The notes under the pieces are model-generated. The model saw only the letters and a list, made by a program, of their open reading frames with translations. It searched no databases and was not told the origin of the DNA. Both the position numbers and the translations under genes were made by a program. A stretch of 64,000 bases of DNA from Mycolicibacterium mageritense (GTDB lineage: Bacteria > Actinomycetota > Actinomycetes > Mycobacteriales > Mycobacteriaceae), in contig NZ_AP022567.1 in the NCBI RefSeq assembly GCF_010727475.1, positions 7,626,001 through 7,690,000 on the forward strand. Direction: 5' to 3'. This document shows, in pieces, positions 25,798 to 35,282 of this stretch; the first letter of the stretch is position 1, and each line of letters opens with the position of its first letter.

Positions 25798-27222
25798 TCA
25801 CAATAGTTTTCGTGCCTGGCGCCGGCACTCGTCGGCGAGCCGTTGCTCCCGGCCGAACAACAGACCGAAGGTGAAGCCGTTCTCACCGGCAGTCGTCCCG
25901 CCGGCCAGAGCCATGCGACGCAACACGGTACGCGCGACAACGGTGTCCTGATGATCGCCAAGGATCGACTGAAATCGCTTGTAATGCTTGACTGTTCGCT
26001 TCGTCTGCTTCGAACCGCCGACATCCTGGCACAGCTCGGCGGCGTATCGGGCGCGTTTGGCTGCCTTGCGTGCGCGATGCAGCATCGCGTCGTCACCGGC
26101 ATCCTCGCCGAGCGCTGCGGTGAGCCGTCGATCGGCTTTTCGCTGAGCCTTCCACGCCCGCTTGACCAGTCTCGTGGTGCTCGTCTCGGGGTCCACGGGT
26201 GGAACTGTGCGCCACGTGCGCAGCACCGCCATGATCGCCAGGTAGCGCGGCGAGTCCATCGCGTCGGTGACTTGGGCGCGTGCGGGCAGCTCGACAGCTT
26301 GCAGGTCGTTGCGTACGCGGGAACGCACGGGGCCCAGGATCAGATCCTCGGGCACCTCGTCGAGAGCTTTCATGAATCTCCGGTGTTGAACCTGGCAATC
26401 GCGGACGTCGCCGAGTATCCCCGCGAACCATCGCAGCTCGTCATCGAGATCACCGGCCGCCGACTGGTCCAGCACTCGCCCGAACACCCGCAATGTGCTC
26501 CGCAGCCGTCGGATCGCCACGCGAGTGTCGTGAATCGGATCCTGGCCGCGTCGCAACCCGATGTCACCCACCACGATCTGGTCGATCTGAGTGTTCACAT
26601 ACCGAAGCAACGCCCTTGCCGCCGGCGAGGCAGCCTCCGCTGCCGGAAGCGGCGGCAAGATGTGGGCGAGCTTGGACGGATAGCGCGAAGGGCGAGCGCC
26701 GCCAGCCGCCAGCCGCTTGGCGAGGCGTTTGGGAACCGACGGCGTACGAGGCCCCAGTTCGACCTCGATCTCGCGCCACGCCAGCAGACGTTCGTCAGCC
26801 CACGCACGCACGCAGTCGTCGTCGATCTCCGCGTAGCGGTCACCGACCCCCGGCATGCGGATCCGGTAGCGATTCCGGACGGTGTGGATCGTCGCGACAC
26901 CGGACAGTTCTTTGCCCAAAGTGATCCCCTTGAGTAGCGCCTTCACGGAGTCGGGCAGCACCTCGGTCGACGGCCAGTGCAGTTCCGCCCGACCGTCGTC
27001 CGCGGGGATCTTCAACTGCCACCCCGTGTCGTCGTCGCCGGTGCGATGCCGCAGCAGTACGCCGTGCGCCTGCAGATCACGCTCCGGGGTGTCGTAGTAC
27101 TCACTGGACAAGTCGACACTGTCATGCTCCACCTCGGCCCCGGTGACGACATCGTCGAGGCGTGGCATCTCAAACAGCTCGTCGACGTCCCACTTGTCTT
27201 CACGTTCGAGAACCTCGCGCAT
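25798..27222 (-). CDS. CYTH-CHAD domain protein
   Basis: A 474-residue protein with an N-terminal CYTH (triphosphate tunnel) domain and a C-terminal CHAD domain. The ExExK motif is Glu6-Arg-Glu8-Asp-Lys10. CYTH domains act on triphosphates and CHAD helices bind polyphosphate, so a role in polyphosphate handling is likely. The histidine/arginine-rich CHAD signature appears as HDTRVAIRRLRSTLR and again as LHRARKAAKRARYAAEL. The start at 27222 is where the ExExK motif would be at the very N-terminus; 91 in-frame upstream residues look random. Divergent from the sugar transporter operon. Confidence 0.88.
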   Translation of the reverse strand: MREVLEREDKWDVDELFEMPRLDDVVTGAEVEHDSVDLSSEYYDTPERDLQAHGVLLRHRTGDDDTGWQLKIPADDGRAELHWPSTEVLPDSVKALLKGITLGKELSGVATIHTVRNRYRIRMPGVGDRYAEIDDDCVRAWADERLLAWREIEVELGPRTPSVPKRLAKRLAAGGARPSRYPSKLAHILPPLPAAEAASPAARALLRYVNTQIDQIVVGDIGLRRGQDPIHDTRVAIRRLRSTLRVFGRVLDQSAAGDLDDELRWFAGILGDVRDCQVQHRRFMKALDEVPEDLILGPVRSRVRNDLQAVELPARAQVTDAMDSPRYLAIMAVLRTWRTVPPVDPETSTTRLVKRAWKAQRKADRRLTAALGEDAGDDAMLHRARKAAKRARYAAELCQDVGGSKQTKRTVKHYKRFQSILGDHQDTVVARTVLRRMALAGGTTAGENGFTFGLLFGREQRLADECRRQARKLL

Positions 27223-27349
27223 ACAAGAAGCAGTTCCCCGACACCTGGCGGCCAAACCAAAACCGCCCATCAGCAGCGCAGAGGCGGGACCGATATCGAC
27301 AGCGCACCCACCGTGTTGTGCAGCACCCGCCAACCGCTTTAATGGCCGA

Positions 27350-28222
27350 ATGGCCACTTCGCGGGTCCGGACGGCAACCCTGGGGTACGCGCTTGTCGCG
27401 CCCAGCCTGTTCGGAGTCGTCACGTTCCTGCTGCTGCCCATGCTGGTGGTGGTCTGGCTCAGCCTGCACCGGTGGGATCTCTTGGGCCCGATCACCTATG
27501 TGGGCCTGGACAATTGGACGTCGGTGCTCACCGACTCGTCGTTCGCGACCTCGCTCGTGGTGACGCTGCTGTTCGTGCTGCTGGTGGTGCCGGCGCAGAC
27601 TGTGCTCGGCTTGATCGCCGCAACCCTGCTGGCGCGTGGGCTGCCCGGCAGCGGCTTCTTCCGCACGGTGTACGTGCTGCCGTGGATCTGTGCGCCGTTG
27701 GCCATCGCGGTGCTGTGGCGCTGGATCCTTGCCCCGACCGACGGGGCGGTCAGCACCGTGCTCGGCCGGCGCATCGAATGGCTCACCGACCCGGGACTGG
27801 CGCTGCCCGTGGTCTCGGCCGTGGTGATCTGGACCAACGTCGGCTACGTCACGTTGTTCTTCCTCGCCGGCATCCTCAACATCCCCGAAGACGTGCACAA
27901 CGCGGCGCGGACCGACGGCGCGACGTCCTGGCAGCGGTTCCGCCACATCACGTTGCCGATGCTGCGGCCGACCCTGTTCTTCGTTCTGGTCACCGGAATC
28001 GTCAGCGCCGCCCAGGTATTCGACACGGTGTACGCGTTGACGGGCGGCGGGCCGCAGGGCCGTACAGATCTGGTGGCGCACCGCATCTACGCCGAGGCGT
28101 TCGGAGCCGCCGCAGTCGGGCGGGCAGCCGTGATGGCGATCGTGCTGTTCGTGATCCTTGTCGGCATCACCGTGGTCCAGCACCTCTACTTCCGCCGCAG
28201 GATCAGCTATGACCTCACGTAA
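27350..28222 (+). CDS. ABC sugar transporter permease (MalF/UgpA type)
   Basis: A 290-residue inner-membrane permease with six predicted membrane segments. The EAA loop contacting the ATPase is visible as DVHNAARTDGATSWQRFRHITLPML. Family members import carbohydrates or glycerol phosphates. The start at 27350 gives the usual short N-terminus before the first membrane segment; a nearby ATG at 27342 is in another frame. Its stop overlaps the next permease gene by 14 bp. Confidence 0.88.
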   Translation: MATSRVRTATLGYALVAPSLFGVVTFLLLPMLVVVWLSLHRWDLLGPITYVGLDNWTSVLTDSSFATSLVVTLLFVLLVVPAQTVLGLIAATLLARGLPGSGFFRTVYVLPWICAPLAIAVLWRWILAPTDGAVSTVLGRRIEWLTDPGLALPVVSAVVIWTNVGYVTLFFLAGILNIPEDVHNAARTDGATSWQRFRHITLPMLRPTLFFVLVTGIVSAAQVFDTVYALTGGGPQGRTDLVAHRIYAEAFGAAAVGRAAVMAIVLFVILVGITVVQHLYFRRRISYDLT

Positions 28223-29021
28223 CGCGCTGATCTACGTGGGCCTGCTCATCGGCGCGGTGATCACGCTGGTGCCGTTCGGCCTGGGACTGCTGACATCGTT
28301 CACCTCGGCCACGCAATTCAACACCGATTCGCCGCTGTCGCTGCCGAAGCCGCCGACCCTGGAGAACTACCTCGGGCTGGCCGACGCCGGATTCGGCCGG
28401 GCCATTGTGGTGACCGCCCTGATGACCGCGGTGATCCTGCTGGGCCAGCTGGTGTTCTCGGTGCTGGCCGCCTATGCCTTCGCCCGCTTACAGTTTCCCG
28501 GCCGTGACGTGCTGTTCTGGGTGTACGTCGCGACGCTGATGGTGCCCGCCACCGTGACGGTGGTGCCGTTGTATCTGATGATGGCCGAGGCCGGCCTGCG
28601 GAACACGTTCTGGGCCTTGGTCCTGCCGTTCCTGTTCGGATCTCCGTACGCGATCTTCCTGCTCCGCGAGCATTTCCGGTCCATCCCCGGCGATCTGATC
28701 AACGCGGCCCGGCTCGACGGCGCCAACACCCTCGACGTCATCACCCATGTGGTGGTGCCGGCCAGCCGGTCGATCCTGGTGACACTCGCGCTGATCACCG
28801 TGGTGAGCCAATGGAACAGCTTCCTGTGGCCTCTGGTGATCACCAGCGGGAGCAAATGGCAGGTGCTGACGGTCGCGACGGCCGGGCTGCAGTCGCAGTA
28901 CAACGCGCAGTGGACCTTGGTGATGGCTGCGACGACCGTCGCGATCGTGCCGCTGCTCGTGTTGTTCGTCGCGTTGTCACGCAACATCGTCCGCTCGATC
29001 GTCGTCACGGGGATCAAGTGA
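28209..29021 (+). CDS. ABC sugar transporter permease (MalG/UgpE type)
   Basis: A 270-residue second permease, the heterodimer partner of the upstream gene, with six membrane segments and the EAA motif DLINAARLDGANTLDVITHVVVPASR. The start at 28209 lies inside the end of the preceding gene, so the two are translationally coupled. The operon continues after 76 bp with the binding-protein gene. Confidence 0.88.
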   Translation: MTSRNALIYVGLLIGAVITLVPFGLGLLTSFTSATQFNTDSPLSLPKPPTLENYLGLADAGFGRAIVVTALMTAVILLGQLVFSVLAAYAFARLQFPGRDVLFWVYVATLMVPATVTVVPLYLMMAEAGLRNTFWALVLPFLFGSPYAIFLLREHFRSIPGDLINAARLDGANTLDVITHVVVPASRSILVTLALITVVSQWNSFLWPLVITSGSKWQVLTVATAGLQSQYNAQWTLVMAATTVAIVPLLVLFVALSRNIVRSIVVTGIK

Positions 29022-29097
29022 TCGTCCAATTCGACACAACTGTCGTGAAATCAGCGCGGCGACGACGTTTTCGTCGAGTTCGCAGGAGGGGGCCGGC

Positions 29098-30423
29098 ATG
29101 AGGCGCTCCACGCTGTGGGCCCTGGGTCTGAGCCTCACCATGGTGGTCCTGCTGGCCGCGGCCATGCTGCTGGGGCGTTCCACCGAACCTTCAGGTAAGA
29201 CCGTGGTGACGGTGCGGCTGTGGGATCCGCAGGTCGCCGCGGCGTATCGCGCATCGTTCGACGCGTTCAGCCAGGAGCATCCCGGCATCGAGGTCCGGGT
29301 CAACACGGTGTCGTATGCGAACTACTTCGACACGCTGCGCACCGACGTGGCCGGCGGCAGTGCCGACGACATCTTCTGGCTCTCCAACGCGTACTTCGCG
29401 GGCTACGCCGACAGCGGCCGACTGCTCGACATCGGTCAGACCCTCGGCCCCGATGCCGCCAGGGCCTGGGAGCCCGCGGTGGTCGACCAGTTCACCCGCA
29501 ACGACACCTTGTGGGGCGTACCGCAATTGACCGATGCGGGTATCGCGGTGTACTTCAACGCCGAATTGCTCAGTGCCGCAGGCGTCGACCTGACCGAGCT
29601 GCTGACGCTGCGGTGGTCCGACGGTCCCGATGACACGTTGCGCCCGCTGCTCGCACGGCTCACCGTGGATGCCGATGGACGTACCGCGGCGACGCCGGGT
29701 TTCGACGCCGGCCGGATCCGGCAGTGGGGCTACAACGCCGCCAACGATCTGCAGGGCATCTATCTCAACTACATCGGGTCAGCGGGCGGCACCTTCAGCG
29801 TCGACGACCGGTTCACGTTCGACAACCCGCAGGCCGTGCAGGCGTTCAGCTATCTGGTGAAACTCATCAACGACGACCACGTCGCGCCGCCCGCATCCGA
29901 CACCAACGACAACGGCGACTTTTCCCGCAACGCGTTCCTGCAGGGCCGCATGGCGCTGTTCCAGTCCGGTACCTACAACCTCGCGGCCATCGCCAATCAG
30001 GTTCCGTTCCACTGGGGTGTGGTGATGCTGCCAGAAGGCCCGCGCGGCCGCGTCAGCGTCACCAACGGCATTGCCGCCGCGGCCAATTCCGCGACCAAGC
30101 ACCCCGATGCGGTCCGCGAGGTGCTGGCCTGGATGGGCAGCAAGACCGGCAACGAGTTCCTGGGCCGCAGCGGCGTCGCGATCCCGGCCGTACTCGCCGC
30201 CCAACCGGTTTACCACGACTACTGGTCGGCACGCGGAGTCGATCTCAGCCCGTTCTTCCGCGTGCTCGACGGCCCACGCATGACGGCCCCCGGCGGCGCC
30301 GGCTTCCCCGCGGGATTCCAGGCCATCAAGCCATATTTCGACGAGATGTTCCTGGGCCGGGCGGATGTCGCCACCACGCTGGCGGATGCGCAGTGGGCCG
30401 CCAACAGCGCGGCGCAGCGTTAA
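29098..30423 (+). CDS. ABC sugar transporter substrate-binding protein
   Basis: A 441-residue extracellular solute-binding protein (family 1). After an N-terminal hydrophobic segment (residues about 6-26) the mature fold begins at KTVVTVRLWDPQ. Later blocks (GRMALFQSGTYNLAAI, WGVVMLPEGPRG) are typical of the family. Unlike most mycobacterial sugar-binding proteins it has no lipobox cysteine, so it is either secreted free or anchored by an uncleaved segment. A strong AGGAGG ribosome binding site precedes the ATG. No ATPase gene follows; one may be shared from elsewhere. Confidence 0.85.
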   Translation: MRRSTLWALGLSLTMVVLLAAAMLLGRSTEPSGKTVVTVRLWDPQVAAAYRASFDAFSQEHPGIEVRVNTVSYANYFDTLRTDVAGGSADDIFWLSNAYFAGYADSGRLLDIGQTLGPDAARAWEPAVVDQFTRNDTLWGVPQLTDAGIAVYFNAELLSAAGVDLTELLTLRWSDGPDDTLRPLLARLTVDADGRTAATPGFDAGRIRQWGYNAANDLQGIYLNYIGSAGGTFSVDDRFTFDNPQAVQAFSYLVKLINDDHVAPPASDTNDNGDFSRNAFLQGRMALFQSGTYNLAAIANQVPFHWGVVMLPEGPRGRVSVTNGIAAAANSATKHPDAVREVLAWMGSKTGNEFLGRSGVAIPAVLAAQPVYHDYWSARGVDLSPFFRVLDGPRMTAPGGAGFPAGFQAIKPYFDEMFLGRADVATTLADAQWAANSAAQR

Positions 30424-30450
30424 GCACCGCCGGGAAGGAGGGGCAACGCA

Positions 30451-31155
30451 GTGCAGGCATTGACGGTGCGGGCTGAAGGTTCGGTCGATCTCCACGTCGG
30501 GCTCACCGGTGAAGGACCGGACGTTGTCGTGCTGTCCGGTGGACCCGGCTGCGTGAACTACCTGGAGAGCGATGCGCTGGCGCCCCGCGGTGCGCGCGCG
30601 TGGTTTCCCGAACCACGGGGAGTCGGCCGCTCCGGTGGTGGCCCACATGACCTCGCCCAGGCCGTCGCCGATCTCGAAACCATCCGAAACGCAATGGGTG
30701 TCGAATCCTGGATCGTCGTCGGCCACTCGTTCGGATCGGATCTCGCCATTCGCTACGCTCTCGACCACCCAGAACGGGTCCGTGCGGTGGTCGGGGTCGC
30801 CGGGCACGGACTACACAAAGATCGCACCTGGTCGGCGATCTACACCGCGGCCCGGCACACCGAGGACGAGTTCCAGATCCACTGGGAACCGGCCGTACAC
30901 GAGTCGCTCAACGCGTCCTTTGTCGACTGGATCCACGAGCCGGAGCTGTTCCGGCGGCTGGCCGACACCGACGTACCCATGACATTTCTGGCACCGGAAC
31001 AAGACATTCGCCCCGACTGGCCACTTCGCCAGCTCGCGGCACTGGTCCCCCGGGGTCAGTTCCGTGAACTGGCCGGCGTCGCACACAACTTCTGGAGCAC
31101 ACACCCGGCCGAGTGGTGTCAGGTCATCTCATCGCTGTGCCGCGACGCGATGTGA
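30451..31155 (+). CDS. Alpha/beta hydrolase, proline-iminopeptidase-like
   Basis: A 234-residue alpha/beta hydrolase. The oxyanion region is VVLSGGPGCVNY, the nucleophile Ser is in GHSFGSDLAIRYA, and the C-terminal His is in GVAHNFW. The GGPG motif and the GVGRSGG loop suggest the prolyl aminopeptidase group. The GTG start at 30451 is preceded by GGAAGGAGGGG. It follows the binding-protein gene by 27 bp and may be read with it. Its last 37 bp overlap the end of the convergent cyclase/AAA gene. Confidence 0.75.
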   Translation: MQALTVRAEGSVDLHVGLTGEGPDVVVLSGGPGCVNYLESDALAPRGARAWFPEPRGVGRSGGGPHDLAQAVADLETIRNAMGVESWIVVGHSFGSDLAIRYALDHPERVRAVVGVAGHGLHKDRTWSAIYTAARHTEDEFQIHWEPAVHESLNASFVDWIHEPELFRRLADTDVPMTFLAPEQDIRPDWPLRQLAALVPRGQFRELAGVAHNFWSTHPAEWCQVISSLCRDAM

Positions 31156-34100
31156 GCCATCTCCTCGGCCCAGGCCATATGTCCTTCGAAGCCAAGCGAA
31201 TCCGCCGATCTACCGTAGCGATCGACCAACTCTTGGTACGCCACATCGCCGCGGGCCCCGGCCACCGCCGCCCGCCAGCGTTGCACGAGGATGTCGAACA
31301 CCACGAATCCAGGCTCTGCGGGCAGCGTCTCCAGCCGATCGATCACGTTCACCGCCTCGTCGAGATCGCGGTTCGATCCGCGCGCCACCAACTGCTCGAC
31401 CAGCGCCGAAGCCGCCACGGCGCGCCCCAACCATTGCCCGGACCCGAACTGGATTTCGACGATGTCGCGCAATGCCTCGATGGCGCTGTCCCGGTCCCCG
31501 GTTCGCACCCGCTCCATCGCCAAGGCGACATCGATGGGCACCAGGGCCGGCATGGTGAACCGCTCGCCGATGATCGCGTCGCGCGCCAACTCCAGCAGTT
31601 CCACGGCGTGCTCCTGGTCGGCGCCCGCTGTCAGCAGCGCCAGGCCGCGCACGCATCGTGCGGCGACCAGCGCATAGTCGTCCCCGAGTTGTTCGGCCAA
31701 CGCCAACGTTTCGGCCGTCTCCTGCAGCATCATCGCGTCGACCGGCAACGCCCCGATGGGGCCGCCGATGGTGCCGCAGTACATCAGCAGCACGGCCCGC
31801 GCAGCCGGATTGATCTCGCGCAGCAGCTCCAGCGTCGCGTCGACGTCACGCTGCCATCCGGCTTGCCCCAGACAGGCTCGTGCCGTGGCCTGCAGCGTCA
31901 TCGCGATCAGCAAGGGCGATTCCGTCAGGATGCTGCCTTTGCGCGGATCGCCCTCCGTCAGATCGATCACCCGCTGGGCCAGCTTCACCACATCGGCCAT
32001 CTCGCCGAGCGCGTACTTGGCGCTCAACGTGGTGTGCAGCAGCGCGACAGTCAGATCCGGATCGTTGATGGCGTCGAGCAGGTCGACGAGTTCGGACGAC
32101 AGATCCGCGGCCTCGCGGTAGCGGCCGTGGACGGCGAGCGCGCCCACCTGCCCGGCCATACCGATCGCCAGTGACCGCATGTCGCCGGCTTCGACCGCCA
32201 ACCTGCGCAACTCTTCGAATCCGGTTTCTGCCATGGACCCACCGGATCGAAAACTGGTGCCGGAGATCAGCGCGCGAGGTGCGACCCGCATCGTCGGACG
32301 CCGAGGGTCGTCGACCGGCAATCTGTCGGCGACGCCGCATGCTCGCCGCCAGCTGATCCGCGCAGCACGAACGTCCCGGAACCGCGCCCAGTTCCCGGCT
32401 CGCATATGCCAGTCGTACGCGTCGGCCAGTTCACCGCCCGCCTCCAGGTGTTCGGCGATCAGGGCGGCATTCTCGTCGCTCGGTTCGATCGCGCCCGCGA
32501 CGCGCCGATGATGTTCTGCGCGGGTCGATCTCAACTGCGAGCGGTACACCACCGACCGGATCATCGGATGCCGGAACGCGTATTCGGCGCGCGGCGTGAA
32601 CGCGACCTGATCGACGAGTTCGGCCCTGACGAGCCGGGGCAGGTGATCCGTATCGGCGATCTGGCCCAACAGGTTTCCGTCGAAGCGGTCGCCGATCACC
32701 GCTGCCGCGTTGAGCGTGTGCTTGGCTGCCGTGTCGAGCCGGTCGACGCGGGCCGAGATGGCCGCCTGCAGCGTCGCGGGCACGGCGACCTCTTCGGTGT
32801 CGCCGGGACAGATATAGCAGCCCCGGCCTCCGGCGAGAACCCCGCGGTCGGCGAGGTCGCGCACGATCTCCAACGCGAAGAAGGGGTTTCCTGCCGCGCG
32901 CTCGGCGATCTGGCCCGCCAGGGGTGTCACCGTCCTGTCCCGGCCGAGCAGGTCTGTGATCAACGTGACGGTCTGCTCGTCGTCGAGCGGGGCCAGCGCG
33001 ATGGTCTGCGAGCCGGGACGGCCGGCCAGCGCACCTTCGTACTCGGGCCGGTAGGTGACGAGAACCAGGGCGGACGACGTGAGGGCCGGCAGCAGCCCAT
33101 CGAGCACCGCCTCGCTGATCGGGTCGATCCAGTGGGCATCCTCGACGACGTACACGCGCGGTCCTGATCGTGCGGTCGCGACCCCGTCGAACAGCGTGGA
33201 CAGCCGACGGCGCCGGGCGTCCGGACCGATATCCGGGGCTCGTGACGCCGGATCTCGGATGCTCAGCGCGTCGTCGAGAAGCGCCAGGTCGACCGCCTCG
33301 GCATCGGGAAACTGGTGGCGCAGGATCTGGCGTGCCGCAACATCATCGGTCAACCCGTCGACCCCGAACACCGTGCGCATCAATCGCCCGAGCGCGTAAA
33401 ACGGCACTTCAGCGGCATGCGACTCGCAGGACGTGGAGAACACCGGAACCCCACGGTTCACCGCGACCGCCACCGCCTCGGCGACCAGCCGGCTCTTGCC
33501 GATTCCTGGCGGCCCGACCACGCCGACGACGCCGCCGCAGCCACCCGCTGCACGGTCCAACATCCCGGTCAGCGCTGCCAGTTCCCAGTCCCGCCCGACG
33601 AGCTTGGCCTCGCCGCGACGGATGCGGGCCTGCTGATGCGCGGCGATACCGATCAGCCTGCGGGTCAACACCGGCTCCTCGGCGCCCTTGATGCATGCCG
33701 GCTGAGGCGCGTCCAGTACGACGGTGTGTTCGACGAGTCGCGCGGTCGATTCGCTGAGCATGACGCCGCCTGCCGGGGCTACCGATTCCATGCGCTGCGC
33801 CAGCCCGACCTGTTCGCCGACCGCCGTGTAACCCAGCAGCCCCGAGCCGATGCCGCCGGCGATCACCTCACCGGAGTTGAGCCCGATGCGCAGCTGCAAC
33901 GTCAGGCCGTCGTGGCGGCCGACCTCCACGGCCAGCTTCTGTGTCTCCTGCTGAATCTCCAATGCAGCCAGGCAGGCGCGGAAAGCGTGGTCTTCCAACG
34001 CAACCGGAGCGCCGAACAGGGCCATCACACCGTCGCCCGTGAATTTGTCGACCGTACCGCCGTATCGCTGCACCACCGCAGTGCAGTGCTCGACGAGATC

Positions 34101-34301
34101 GGCCATGATCTCGCGCAGCCGCTCGGCGCCCACCGCGGCGGCGATGCCCATGGACCTGACCACATCCGCGAACAGCACGGTGACCTGCTTGTACTCGGCG
34201 GCCGCAGATACCGACACGATCGGAGCGCCGCAGGCATCGCAGAATCGGGCGTCGTCGCGCGCCACCCGACCACACTGCCGGCACGTGATCGCTGTGGTCA
34301 T
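31119..34301 (-). CDS. Large cyclase-AAA-ATPase regulator with N-terminal zinc ribbon
   Basis: A 1060-residue multidomain protein. Residues 7-24 form a zinc ribbon (CxxC...CxxC). Residues about 38-205 are a class III nucleotide cyclase homology domain with metal Asp46 and Asp90 and Lys86 (VDKFTGD). The VNxAxR position reads VGLAQR, so the transition-state Asn is Gly166 while Arg170 is kept. An ATPase module follows with Walker A GPPGIGKS and Walker B VYVVEDAHW, then a long helical TPR-like region. Such proteins are abundant in mycobacteria as presumed signal-transduction ATPases of the STAND type. The start at 34301 places the zinc ribbon at the N-terminus. Its ligand and output are unknown. 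Confidence 0.85.
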   Translation of the reverse strand: MTTAITCRQCGRVARDDARFCDACGAPIVSVSAAAEYKQVTVLFADVVRSMGIAAAVGAERLREIMADLVEHCTAVVQRYGGTVDKFTGDGVMALFGAPVALEDHAFRACLAALEIQQETQKLAVEVGRHDGLTLQLRIGLNSGEVIAGGIGSGLLGYTAVGEQVGLAQRMESVAPAGGVMLSESTARLVEHTVVLDAPQPACIKGAEEPVLTRRLIGIAAHQQARIRRGEAKLVGRDWELAALTGMLDRAAGGCGGVVGVVGPPGIGKSRLVAEAVAVAVNRGVPVFSTSCESHAAEVPFYALGRLMRTVFGVDGLTDDVAARQILRHQFPDAEAVDLALLDDALSIRDPASRAPDIGPDARRRRLSTLFDGVATARSGPRVYVVEDAHWIDPISEAVLDGLLPALTSSALVLVTYRPEYEGALAGRPGSQTIALAPLDDEQTVTLITDLLGRDRTVTPLAGQIAERAAGNPFFALEIVRDLADRGVLAGGRGCYICPGDTEEVAVPATLQAAISARVDRLDTAAKHTLNAAAVIGDRFDGNLLGQIADTDHLPRLVRAELVDQVAFTPRAEYAFRHPMIRSVVYRSQLRSTRAEHHRRVAGAIEPSDENAALIAEHLEAGGELADAYDWHMRAGNWARFRDVRAARISWRRACGVADRLPVDDPRRPTMRVAPRALISGTSFRSGGSMAETGFEELRRLAVEAGDMRSLAIGMAGQVGALAVHGRYREAADLSSELVDLLDAINDPDLTVALLHTTLSAKYALGEMADVVKLAQRVIDLTEGDPRKGSILTESPLLIAMTLQATARACLGQAGWQRDVDATLELLREINPAARAVLLMYCGTIGGPIGALPVDAMMLQETAETLALAEQLGDDYALVAARCVRGLALLTAGADQEHAVELLELARDAIIGERFTMPALVPIDVALAMERVRTGDRDSAIEALRDIVEIQFGSGQWLGRAVAASALVEQLVARGSNRDLDEAVNVIDRLETLPAEPGFVVFDILVQRWRAAVAGARGDVAYQELVDRYGRSADSLGFEGHMAWAEEMAHIASRHSDEMT

Positions 34302-34385
34302 CCGATCCCTCTGCCACCGGTCCCCCTCGGCCAGGATAGGACGATGCCACGACTGGGCACGCGTGTTTGGCTTTACATTGAGCAC

Positions 34386-35282
34386 ATGCAGAAGCACGCC
34401 GGTCGTCGCGTCACCGTGGCAGTTCTCGCCACGGCCCTGTTGAGCGTGGCTCCGGCCTGCGCAGGCGGGCACTCCCCCAGTTCGACGGCGCCGCAAGCCA
34501 CACAAGCCGATTCAGGGTTCGCCCCGGCGGCACCCGCGCCGAAAGAAGCTCCGGTGCCGACCGAGGCCAACCGCGATGTCGTCAAGACCGCGTCGCTTTC
34601 GATCACCGCGCGCGAGCCGGTGGCCGCGGCCGACAAAGCCGCAACGATCACCACCGATGCCGGCGGCCGGATCGACAGCAGATCCGAGGACGCCGGGTCG
34701 TCGTCAGGCCGGGCCCATGTCGCGATGGTGCTGCGGGTGCCGGTCGCCAAGCTCGACAAGACCATCGACGGCCTCAAGGGGCTGGGGACCGCCGAGACGG
34801 TCGAGGTCCGATCCGAAGACGTGACCGCCACCCGCGTGGACCTCGATGCCCGCATCACGGCGCTGCAGACGTCGGTCGACCGGCTCCTGGGCATCATGCG
34901 CGACGCCAAAGACCCCGAGGCACTGATCAAAGCCGAGGAGGCCCTTTCGCAGCGGCAGGCGGACCTCGACAGCTTGCGGGCCCAGCGCAAGCAGCTGGGC
35001 GAGCAGATCGACTACAGCACGGTCAATCTGGACATCACGGCCGAGCAGGTGGGTGGCCCGTCCCCGCAGCGCTATCACGGGTTCTTCGGTCAGGTCGAAC
35101 GCGGCTGGGACGCGCTCGTGGCGTTCGCCTCGGGGGCAGTGATGTTGTTCGGCCTGTTCCTGCCGTGGCTCGCGGTGCTGCTGGTGTTCATCGGGGTGCT
35201 GCTCGGTATCGCGCGACTGCTCAAACCGCGCGTTCGCGAATCAGCGCCGCGGGAGACTGGTCCCGAGGATGGTGAGCTCTAA
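34386..35282 (+). CDS. DUF4349 domain lipoprotein
   Basis: A 298-residue protein with an N-terminal signal ending at a cysteine (SVAPAC), probably a lipoprotein, a low-complexity Ala/Pro linker, a DUF4349 domain (VVKTASLSITAREPVAAADKA through VNLDITAEQ) containing a long coiled-coil stretch around LDARITALQTSVDRLL, and a C-terminal membrane segment (LPWLAVLLVFIGVLLGIARLL). It is probably an envelope protein of unknown function. The start at 34386 is 84 bp from the divergent cyclase start. Its 3' end overlaps the convergent EcfT gene by 42 bp. Confidence 0.8.
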   Translation: MQKHAGRRVTVAVLATALLSVAPACAGGHSPSSTAPQATQADSGFAPAAPAPKEAPVPTEANRDVVKTASLSITAREPVAAADKAATITTDAGGRIDSRSEDAGSSSGRAHVAMVLRVPVAKLDKTIDGLKGLGTAETVEVRSEDVTATRVDLDARITALQTSVDRLLGIMRDAKDPEALIKAEEALSQRQADLDSLRAQRKQLGEQIDYSTVNLDITAEQVGGPSPQRYHGFFGQVERGWDALVAFASGAVMLFGLFLPWLAVLLVFIGVLLGIARLLKPRVRESAPRETGPEDGEL

